A stretch of 34,726 bases of DNA from a bacterium. Its GTDB lineage: Bacteria > Desulfobacterota > Anaeroferrophillalia > Anaeroferrophillales > Tharpellaceae. Positions 27,361 through 34,726 of this stretch are shown piece after piece. Where the stretch lies: the NCBI GenBank assembly GCA_029932385.1, contig JAOZQE010000002.1, forward strand, positions 12,760 to 47,485. Reading direction: 5' to 3'. Each line of letters opens with the position of its first letter. The first letter of the stretch is position 1. The notes under the pieces were generated by a model. The model saw nothing but the letters and a program-made list of their open reading frames with translations, searched no databases and was not told the DNA's origin. The translations under genes were made by a program, and so were the position numbers.

Positions 27361-30300
27361 ATGGAAGAAAAACAGAACTTAAACAGTACCTCTCGAAAAC
27401 AACGCGTCACTTCTGAACAAGAAAATAGCCGAAACAATTCTTCTGAACTTGCACAACTTGAAAAAAACAAAGACCGCCTGATTGAAATTCATGAAATTTC
27501 ACCAAATCCCGTAGTCATGTTCACGGCCGGCGGTGTTATTCACTACATCAACTCAGCCGGACGCAGGCTTCTTGAAATTGAGAAAGATAAAGTTCTTTCA
27601 GCATTTTCTTTTCTTAAACTTTTTCCGCCTTCGGAGCGCTCTCGGCTCACCCAAGAGCTTTTGCCGACTGCCATCAAAGAGGGTCAATGGCAGGGTGAAA
27701 TTAAGATCGCCACCACTTCCACCGACCTGATCTTTCGTTTGATTTTAATCGCCCACCGCCGGGAGCCCGGCGAGGAGCAGTTTTTTTCCGCTACTCTGCA
27801 TGATCGTACCTCCATCATCCGGGCCAATGATACCATCAAAACCATTATCAACAACACGTCCGGGGTTTCCGGACAGCCATTTTTTGACAACGTGGTCAGG
27901 ACGCTGCATGCGTGGCTTAATTGCGATACCGTCTGGGTCGGCAAAATTGAAGGCCCGCAGCTGGAAATTCTGGCCATGCAAAGCCATCAGCACAAGCTGA
28001 AATCATTCAGTTACGATATCAATCAATGCCCTTCGGCAAATGCTGACAAAGAGATCTACTACTGTCCTGAGGCTATCCAGAAACGTTTCCCGAATAACTG
28101 GGTTTTCAGGGAGTTCAAAGGCTCAGGCTATGTCGGAATTGCCCTCTACAGTGCCTCCGGAAAATTAATCGGCAATATCTGCGCCCTCAAAGAGGGCTAC
28201 TTAACTCTGCCGCCTAAAACTGCGGAGTTACTAATTATAATGGCCGCCCAGACGGCCGCTGAGATCCGGCATCAACAGAGTGAAAGTGCCTTGCGCCGTG
28301 CTTATGAAGAGGCCGACAAGGTTAACGAACAACTGGGAATAGCCGTTAAACGGGCCAACAAGATGGCTCGGGATGCGGAACTTGCAGCGGCGACGAAAAA
28401 TGAATTCCTGGCCAATATGAGTCATGAGATCAGAACCCCGATGAATGCGATCATAGGATTTTCATCCCTCCTGCTGGACACCAGGCTCGACCACGAACAG
28501 AAAGACTACCTCAATACAATCATCAGAAACGGTGAAGGTCTGCTTTATATTATCAATGACATTCTCGATTATTCTAAAATCGGAGCCAATAAACTGGAGC
28601 TTGAAGATATTGCCTTTCAGATCAGTGAAATAACCGACGACATTCTCGATCTATTATCTCTCAAGATGGATGAAAAAGAGCTTTTTTTTCACTGTATTGT
28701 CGACCACAATATCCCACAGTCGATGCGGGGCGACCCGATTCGCCTGCGCCAGATCTTGATCAACCTGGCCAACAACGCTATAAAATTCACCCAGAAGGGC
28801 GGCATCATTATCCGGGTCGAGATTGAGGATGAAGAAGCTGAGTATATTAAAATACGCTTCAGCGTGACCGATACTGGAATCGGTATCCCCGAGGATCGTT
28901 TCAAACGGCTCTTCCGATCTTTTTCCCAGGTTGATTCGTCAACCACCAGACAATTCGGTGGTACCGGCTTGGGTTTGGCGATTTCGAAGCAGCTGGTCGA
29001 GTTAATGAACGGTGATATCGGCGTTGAGAGCGAGTTTGGGAAAGGCTCCAACTTCTGGTTTACAGCCCTTTTACGCCGCGATCCCGAAACCACTCTGCCG
29101 CCGCGAGCGAAAATCTTTCAGAACTACCGTTTTCTCATCTTTACTCCGCCGGACAGCGACAACCATGAACTGCAACTGCAACCGGTCGGTGAGGTTGTGA
29201 AAGAGCATCTGCTCTCGTTGGAGTGTAAGCTTGATTTGACTAACTCCTATACAACCTTAAACGAACTTCTGGAACAGGCCCGGCGGGACCGGAAACCATA
29301 TTCAACCATTATGGTTGACCTCTCGCTAATGCCCGAAAATTACACTCTGAAAAATAAACTGGCGAGCTCTTTGGAAGCGGAATTTATCATCGGTCTGGCA
29401 CCGAAGCAGAAGATTGAAGCCTCAAACAACTATGATACCATCATCCCGGCCCCGATAAAAAGGAGACTTTTTTATGAGCAGCTGGGATTATGCCTTGGAC
29501 TTTTCAACTCCAGGAATGACCCACTTCAGAAGAAAAAAGTTTCTAGCACCGTATCAAATCTGAATGGCCAGCCAAAAAAACTCAATATACTTATAGTTGA
29601 TGATAATCACGTCAACATCAAAATCGCATCGAAAATGCTTACTAAAATCGGTTACCGCAGTAGCAGTGCCGACAACGGAGTTGAAGCACTTAAAGCCTTG
29701 GCAGAGAAATATTACGATATCGTTTTCATGGATATTCAGATGCCGGTTATGGACGGTTACGAAGCGACCAGACAGATACGCAACCACTTAACCCCAACCC
29801 TGAATCCTGAGGTAATAATCATTGCGATGACCGCCCACGCCTTAAAAAGAGACCACGACCGCTGCCTTGAAGCAGGAATGGATGATTTTCTGACAAAACC
29901 GGTTCGCCTTAAGGAGCTCAATGAAATCATGGACCGAACCCTGGCTCGCCTCCAGGCCGCCCCAGCCAACAGCCGGCCTCAGACAAGAGAAGATGAAACC
30001 AACAATGACAGCCCGGCAATCACTGAAATCAGCCGACTCAGACCTCCGGGAAAAAGTCATCTCGACCCGGACATAAAATGTTTTGACCACAGCACGTTTA
30101 GCCAGAAAATAGACCATGATCTGCAACTCTACCATGAACTGCTGAATGAATTTATTCAGGAGGTCGATGACTATTTACTAGATATTGAGAAGGGTTTGCA
30201 GGAAAGTGATTTCGATAAAATCAAAATCAATGCCCATTCAATTAAAGGTGCCGCCGGGAGTATTGAAGCTCAGCGACTGCGGGAGGCCGCATATGAGTTG

Positions 30301-30429
30301 GAGAAAGCAGCAGGAGTTAAGCAACTTGAAGCTGTCTCTGAAGCCCGATTGGTAGTAAAAATGGAATTTGAGCTCTTTAAGGATACCGTGAAAGAGCTTT
30401 CTGACCCGGAAAACCGGTTGCCGGATTAA
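27361..30429 (+). CDS. Hybrid sensor histidine kinase (PAS-GAF-HisKA-HATPase-(degenerate REC)-REC-HPt)
   Basis: 1022 aa; H-box '[24 protein letters not shown]', '[39 protein letters not shown]', REC '[25 protein letters not shown]…[23 protein letters not shown]…MTAHALKRD…FLTKPV', HPt '[28 protein letters not shown]'. Confidence 0.95.
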   Translation: MEEKQNLNSTSRKQRVTSEQENSRNNSSELAQLEKNKDRLIEIHEISPNPVVMFTAGGVIHYINSAGRRLLEIEKDKVLSAFSFLKLFPPSERSRLTQELLPTAIKEGQWQGEIKIATTSTDLIFRLILIAHRREPGEEQFFSATLHDRTSIIRANDTIKTIINNTSGVSGQPFFDNVVRTLHAWLNCDTVWVGKIEGPQLEILAMQSHQHKLKSFSYDINQCPSANADKEIYYCPEAIQKRFPNNWVFREFKGSGYVGIALYSASGKLIGNICALKEGYLTLPPKTAELLIIMAAQTAAEIRHQQSESALRRAYEEADKVNEQLGIAVKRANKMARDAELAAATKNEFLANMSHEIRTPMNAIIGFSSLLLDTRLDHEQKDYLNTIIRNGEGLLYIINDILDYSKIGANKLELEDIAFQISEITDDILDLLSLKMDEKELFFHCIVDHNIPQSMRGDPIRLRQILINLANNAIKFTQKGGIIIRVEIEDEEAEYIKIRFSVTDTGIGIPEDRFKRLFRSFSQVDSSTTRQFGGTGLGLAISKQLVELMNGDIGVESEFGKGSNFWFTALLRRDPETTLPPRAKIFQNYRFLIFTPPDSDNHELQLQPVGEVVKEHLLSLECKLDLTNSYTTLNELLEQARRDRKPYSTIMVDLSLMPENYTLKNKLASSLEAEFIIGLAPKQKIEASNNYDTIIPAPIKRRLFYEQLGLCLGLFNSRNDPLQKKKVSSTVSNLNGQPKKLNILIVDDNHVNIKIASKMLTKIGYRSSSADNGVEALKALAEKYYDIVFMDIQMPVMDGYEATRQIRNHLTPTLNPEVIIIAMTAHALKRDHDRCLEAGMDDFLTKPVRLKELNEIMDRTLARLQAAPANSRPQTREDETNNDSPAITEISRLRPPGKSHLDPDIKCFDHSTFSQKIDHDLQLYHELLNEFIQEVDDYLLDIEKGLQESDFDKIKINAHSIKGAAGSIEAQRLREAAYELEKAAGVKQLEAVSEARLVVKMEFELFKDTVKELSDPENRLPD

Positions 30430-30447
30430 AAAGAGCTGGTGCCAGTA

Positions 30448-31539
30448 TTAAAACCGGGTACAACTCTGGCGCAAAGCCAGATCAGCCAGAGTTAAAGCCG
30501 CCATCGACTCAACAATCGGCACCGCTCGGGGTACGACACAAGGGTCGTGCCGGCCTTTGCCTTCTAAAACGACTTCATGGCCTTCATAATCTGCAGTTTT
30601 CTGGGCTCTGCCGATGGTCGGCACCGGCTTAAAGGCCACCTTGAAATGAATCAACTGGCCGTTACTGATACCGCCCTGGATCCCGCCGCTGAAATTGGTT
30701 TCAGTTTTAAGACCGCCGCCACCTTTGACAAAACAGTCATTATGAGCAAAACCGGTCATCGCCGCTGCCGCAAAACCGGAACCTGAAACAAAACCCTTTG
30801 CCGCCGGGATTGAAATCATGGCCTGCGCCAGAAGGGCATCAAGTTTATCGAAAACCGGTTCACCCCAACCCGCCGGCACATTACGACAAAGACAACTGAT
30901 CACTCCGCCCAAAGAGTCTTGCGCAGAGGCTGCGCTTTCGATCGCTAACGTCATCAGATCAGCTTTCTGCCGGTCGGGACAACGCACTATCGTCGCATCG
31001 ACTCCCGCACGGGTGATGGTTTCAAGTTCAGACTCGGCCAATACCAGCTCCTCGCCTCCGATCTGACTGGACCAGGCCACAATCTCAACCCCGTAAACCG
31101 CCCGCAGAAACTGTTCGGCGACACTGCCGGCCGCAACCCGGGCCAGAGTCTCCCGGGCGCTGGCCCGGCCGCCGCCACTTTGAGCGGTTACGCCGTATTT
31201 CATCCGGTAACTGTAATCGGCATGTGAAGGCCGGGGAATATCTGCCATTTTACGATAATCACCCGGTTTCTGATTGCGGTTGCGCACCAGTAACCCTATC
31301 GGGGTACCCAGAGTCAAACCATCTTCAACCCCGGACAGAATTTCAACTTCATCACTCTCCTGCCGGGGAGTACTCAAACGGCTCTGCCCCGGTCGCCGGC
31401 GCTCAAGCTGAAGTTGAATTTCATCGACTGAAATAGTGATCCCGGCCGGACAGCCGTCGACCACCGCGCCAACTCCCAAACCATGCGATTCACCAAAAGT
31501 AGTAGTCTTGAATATAGTGCCGAAGGTACTGCCCATCAA
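30448..31539 (-). CDS. aroC: Chorismate synthase
   Basis: 363 aa; 'GSTFGTIFKTTTFGESHGLGVGAVVDGCPAGI', 'RRRPGQSRLSTPRQESD', 'GGGRASARETLARVAAGSVAEQFL', 'NFSGGIQGGISNG', 'RHDPCVVPRAVPIVESMAALTLAD'. Confidence 0.98.
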   Translation of the reverse strand: MMGSTFGTIFKTTTFGESHGLGVGAVVDGCPAGITISVDEIQLQLERRRPGQSRLSTPRQESDEVEILSGVEDGLTLGTPIGLLVRNRNQKPGDYRKMADIPRPSHADYSYRMKYGVTAQSGGGRASARETLARVAAGSVAEQFLRAVYGVEIVAWSSQIGGEELVLAESELETITRAGVDATIVRCPDRQKADLMTLAIESAASAQDSLGGVISCLCRNVPAGWGEPVFDKLDALLAQAMISIPAAKGFVSGSGFAAAAMTGFAHNDCFVKGGGGLKTETNFSGGIQGGISNGQLIHFKVAFKPVPTIGRAQKTADYEGHEVVLEGKGRHDPCVVPRAVPIVESMAALTLADLALRQSCTRF

Positions 31540-32081
31540 ACTCTCCTGTCTTGATAGTAACGCAAAATACGGGTGACGATCTCAGCAATACTTAACTGAT
31601 CAACCGGGATTATGTAGTCCGCAATTTCCCGATAAAACGGTTCTCGCTCTTTTAACCCAACAGAGATCTCATCCGCCGGAGAAAGGGAACTTAAAGGCGG
31701 CCTCTGAGACGCACTCCGAAAATCCGCTGCCAGCCTTGTGAACACGGTTTCAGGCTCAATCTGCAACCAGAAGTTAAGCCCGCTCGCATTGAGAAGAGAC
31801 CGGTTTTCAGATTTTAACACGACTCCGCCGCCGGTAGCCAGAACGATCCCTTCTTTACGACAAAGATCACTTAAAATACGGCTTTCAACCTGACGAAATT
31901 CCGGCCAGCCTGATGCCGCCACAAACTCAGCCACCGACCGCCCCTCCTGCTCGACAAAAATCAGATCAGTATCAACAAAAGGCCGCGATAGAACCTTAGC
32001 CAGCTGCCGGCCAACCGAACTTTTACCGCTGCAGCGATAACCGATAAGATTAATATTTATTTTTGTTTCAGGATCTGACAC
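31536..32081 (-). CDS. aroK: Shikimate kinase
   Basis: 181 aa; P-loop 'INLIGYRCSGKSSVGRQLAKVLSRPFVDTDLIFVEQEGRSVAEFVAASGWPEFRQVESRIL', 'VLATGGGVVL', 'QRPPLSS'. Overlaps aroC start by 4 nt. Confidence 0.95.
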   Translation of the reverse strand: MSDPETKININLIGYRCSGKSSVGRQLAKVLSRPFVDTDLIFVEQEGRSVAEFVAASGWPEFRQVESRILSDLCRKEGIVLATGGGVVLKSENRSLLNASGLNFWLQIEPETVFTRLAADFRSASQRPPLSSLSPADEISVGLKEREPFYREIADYIIPVDQLSIAEIVTRILRYYQDRRV

Positions 32082-32111
32082 AGGTTAAGTCCGAAGTTAT
32101 TAACTAAAAGA

Positions 32112-32876
32112 TTATAATATTTGACTTAAGAAAAGTTTGGTTCGCTCATGTTGCGGGTTATCAAAAAACAGATCCGGACGGTTCTGTTCAACTATCTCGC
32201 CATCATCCATAAACATGACCCGATCGGCAACACTTTTAGCAAAACCCATCTCATGGGTGACCACCAGCATGGTCATCCCCTCTTCGGCCAGACCTATCAT
32301 GACATCGAGAACTTCCTTGATCATTTCCGGGTCAAGGGCCGATGTCGGTTCGTCGAAAAGCATAACTTCCGGGTACATGCAGAGGCTGCGGGCAATCGCG
32401 ACCCGCTGTTGCTGACCACCGGAGAGCTGGCCGGGAAATTTCTTAGCCTGCTCGGCGATATTAACCTTTTCAAGATACATCATAGCTGTTTCTTCGGCCT
32501 CTTTTTTGGGTTTCTTGCGCACCCAGATCGGGCCGAGAGTAAGATTTTCCAAAATCGTCAGGTGGGGAAAAAGATTGAAATGCTGAAAGACCATACCGAC
32601 CTCGGCCCGAACTTTCTCAATATTTTTAATATCGTTGGTCAATTCAGTGCCATTAACAATGATCTGACCGCGCTGATGTTCCTCCAGACGGTTGATACAG
32701 CGAATCAGGGTCGATTTACCCGATCCTGAAGGGCCGCAGATAACAATTTTTTCCCGCGGTTGGACCTCAAGGTTAATATCACTTAAGACATGAAAATCTC
32801 CATACCATTTGTGCATTCCGTGAATCGCTATAATCGGGTCACCGGATTTCACGGACTCTACCTGTCGCTCATTCAT
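32112..32876 (-). CDS. Polar amino-acid ABC transporter ATP-binding protein (GlnQ/AapP-like)
   Basis: 254 aa; '[29 protein letters not shown]', '[24 protein letters not shown]', '[35 protein letters not shown]', '[27 protein letters not shown]'. Confidence 0.97.
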   Translation of the reverse strand: MNERQVESVKSGDPIIAIHGMHKWYGDFHVLSDINLEVQPREKIVICGPSGSGKSTLIRCINRLEEHQRGQIIVNGTELTNDIKNIEKVRAEVGMVFQHFNLFPHLTILENLTLGPIWVRKKPKKEAEETAMMYLEKVNIAEQAKKFPGQLSGGQQQRVAIARSLCMYPEVMLFDEPTSALDPEMIKEVLDVMIGLAEEGMTMLVVTHEMGFAKSVADRVMFMDDGEIVEQNRPDLFFDNPQHERTKLFLSQIL

Positions 32877-32914
32877 GAGAATTCCATCACCTTTTTAAGT
32901 CAAAAACTATTCAA

Positions 32915-34006
32915 TCAATAGCTGGTATCCAGCTCTTTTTCGAGTCTGCGGCTGTAACTCGACATGGCATAGCAGAAAACAAAATAGAGCAGGGCCAGAA
33001 AAATATAAGCCTCAGTCGAACATCCTGTCCATTTAGGATTGGAAAGGGTGACCTTGGTAGTTTTTAAGACATCATAGAGGGCTATAATCACAACCAGAGA
33101 GGTATCTTTGAAGGCGGAAAGCAGGATACCGACGGTCGGCGGGATAACAATTTTTAGCGCCTGGGGCAGAATAATCAACCGCAGGGTCTGATTGTAGGTC
33201 AATCCGAGAGACTCAGCAGCCTCATATTGACCACGGGGCATAGCCTGCAGGCCGCCCCGGACAACCTCGGCGATATAGGCGGCAGTAAACAGGATAATCG
33301 CAACCTGAGCCCGCAGTACCTTGTTTATGGTAATACCTTCAGGGAGAAAGAGCGGAAACATAATTGATGACATAAACAACAAACTGATCAAGGGCACCCC
33401 GCGAATCATCTCGATATAGACAATACACAAAGATTTGATAGCCGGCAGCCGGGAACGGCGGCCGATGGCCAGCATGATCCCCAGAGGGTAAGCTGCCACC
33501 ATCCCGAAAAAAGAGAGCATCAGGGTTAGTGGTAGACCGCTCCATTGGGAAGTTTCAACCACCGGCATACCAAAGATACCGCCGTACATCAAAACGCCCA
33601 TAACCGTCAAGCTGACCGCCCAGAGCCAGCCGAGCGAACCTTGCCAGCGGTTTCGCTTGCGGGAATAGATTACCAGAGCCAGCAACAAAAACATAGCCAG
33701 AGCCGGACGCCACTCCTGACCCTCAGGGAAAAATCCGAAAATAATGAATCTGATGTTATGGGGTATCACCGACCAGCAGGCCCCGTCAATATCGTGACAG
33801 GCCGCAGCGGAACTATACCAGACACTGTCAACAAAGGCCCACTTGAAAAGTGGTGGCACCAGTATCCCGAGAACAACTACCATACAAACGGTCAGGATTG
33901 AGTTATACCAGGTATTGAACAAATTTTTATGGAACCAGCCGATAACCCCTATGTCGACAACCGGAGGTTTCAGCTGCTCTCTTCTGACGGCGGCAGGTTC
34001 ATTCAT
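32915..34006 (-). CDS. Amino-acid ABC transporter permease (AapM/HisM-like)
   Basis: 363 aa polytopic; 'SLCIVYIEMIRGVPLISLLFMSSIMFPLFLPEG', EAA loop 'MPRGQYEAAESLGLTYNQTLRLIILPQALKIVIPPTVG'. Confidence 0.94.
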   Translation of the reverse strand: MNEPAAVRREQLKPPVVDIGVIGWFHKNLFNTWYNSILTVCMVVVLGILVPPLFKWAFVDSVWYSSAAACHDIDGACWSVIPHNIRFIIFGFFPEGQEWRPALAMFLLLALVIYSRKRNRWQGSLGWLWAVSLTVMGVLMYGGIFGMPVVETSQWSGLPLTLMLSFFGMVAAYPLGIMLAIGRRSRLPAIKSLCIVYIEMIRGVPLISLLFMSSIMFPLFLPEGITINKVLRAQVAIILFTAAYIAEVVRGGLQAMPRGQYEAAESLGLTYNQTLRLIILPQALKIVIPPTVGILLSAFKDTSLVVIIALYDVLKTTKVTLSNPKWTGCSTEAYIFLALLYFVFCYAMSSYSRRLEKELDTSY

Positions 34007-34010
34007 ACAC

Positions 34011-34726
34011 TCACCTCTCCACCAGAGCCATGCGTTTATTATACCAATTCATGAAAACCGAGGTTGAGAGACTGAAGAGCAGATAGACCGCCATGATCAT
34101 GGCAACACCCTCAATCGCCTGACCGGTCTGATTGATCGTGGTATTGGTTACGGCAACAAAATCGGTGTAACCGATAGCAACCGCCAGGGAGCTGTTTTTG
34201 GTCAGATTAAGCATCTGACTGGTCAACGGTGGGATTATAACCCGTAAAGACTGAGGCAGAATCACCAATTGCAGAACCTGCCCCGGGCGTAAGCCCAGCG
34301 CCATCGCCGCCTCAATCTGTCCCCGGCCAATCGACTGAATACCGGCCCGAACAATTTCCGCAACAAAGGCCGAAGTATAGAGCACCAGACCCAGCAGAAG
34401 AGCACTGAACTCCGGGCTGACGCTTAAACCACCGCTGAAATTAAAGCCGCGTAACTCCGGCATATTCATGGCCGTCGGTGTACCATAAGCGACCCAAGCC
34501 AGCAACGGCAACAGGAGAGCCATAAATAAGGTAACCCGCAGAACCGGAAACGACTCTCCAATCGCTTCCTGCCGACGGCGAGCCCAGCGGTTAAGAAACC
34601 AGCCCCCAATCAAGACGGCAATGAGTATCCAAGCCATAACCGTATGCGCGTTGTGCGCCTCCGGAATTGCAAAAATCAGACCCCGATTACAGAGAAACAC
34701 CCCCTTAATCGGATTCAACGCCTGCC
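34011..34726 (-). CDS. Amino-acid ABC transporter permease (AapQ-like), partial; 5' end beyond the window
   Basis: Open on the minus strand to the window edge (codons CAG GCG TTG AAT… precede the ORF-track TTG start); EAA loop 'IGRGQIEAAMALGLRPGQVLQLVILPQSLRVIIPPLTSQ'. Confidence 0.92.
   Translation of the reverse strand, partial: QALNPIKGVFLCNRGLIFAIPEAHNAHTVMAWILIAVLIGGWFLNRWARRRQEAIGESFPVLRVTLFMALLLPLLAWVAYGTPTAMNMPELRGFNFSGGLSVSPEFSALLLGLVLYTSAFVAEIVRAGIQSIGRGQIEAAMALGLRPGQVLQLVILPQSLRVIIPPLTSQMLNLTKNSSLAVAIGYTDFVAVTNTTINQTGQAIEGVAMIMAVYLLFSLSTSVFMNWYNKRMALVER

Noticed and set aside
1-34726. CRISPR arrays, tRNA/rRNA genes, IS elements, phage genes, diversity-generating repeats
   Set aside because: No regularly spaced repeats, tRNA-like cloverleaf, transposase, integrase or reverse transcriptase sequences were seen by eye on either strand.

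Overview
This is a 34.7 kb bacterial chromosomal window, gene-dense and probably from a deltaproteobacterium/Desulfobacterota-type genome (inferred from gene content only). It is mostly core or transport genes. In order it carries: SIMPL-domain protein; HI0933/YhiN-type flavoprotein; YfcE-type phosphodiesterase; TrmA/RlmD-type rRNA methyltransferase; SUMF1-fold protein; PHP-domain protein; a TRAP transporter (dctP-Q-M, +); cupin; DUF805; a second TRAP transporter (dctP-Q-M plus a universal stress protein, -); DUF4390 + NtrY-like kinase + NtrX-like regulator; parE; parC; an un-called small ORF; an NFACT/RqcH-like protein; GlcD/GlcF-like oxidoreductase; a hybrid histidine kinase; aroC and aroK; and a polar amino-acid ABC transporter (ATPase, permease, partial permease). 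The strongest discovery is in the hole of the ORF track between parC and the NFACT gene. An intact 112-codon frame (22822-23160) runs through one in-frame UGA in a G-U-T-S-C context (UxxC redox motif). A bSECIS-like bulged hairpin follows (CCAGG-AGUU-CCUGG, apical-loop G, about 22 nt after the UGA). This is best read as an ArsC/Spx-like thioredoxin-fold selenoprotein that standard ORF calling misses. Secondary observations include terminator-like or inverted-repeat structures inside both TRAP operons between dctP and dctQ, a TeaD-like usp/TRAP linkage, a SUMF1-fold protein lacking FGE catalytic cysteines, a degenerate receiver domain in the hybrid kinase, and convergent genes sharing stop-codon bases.
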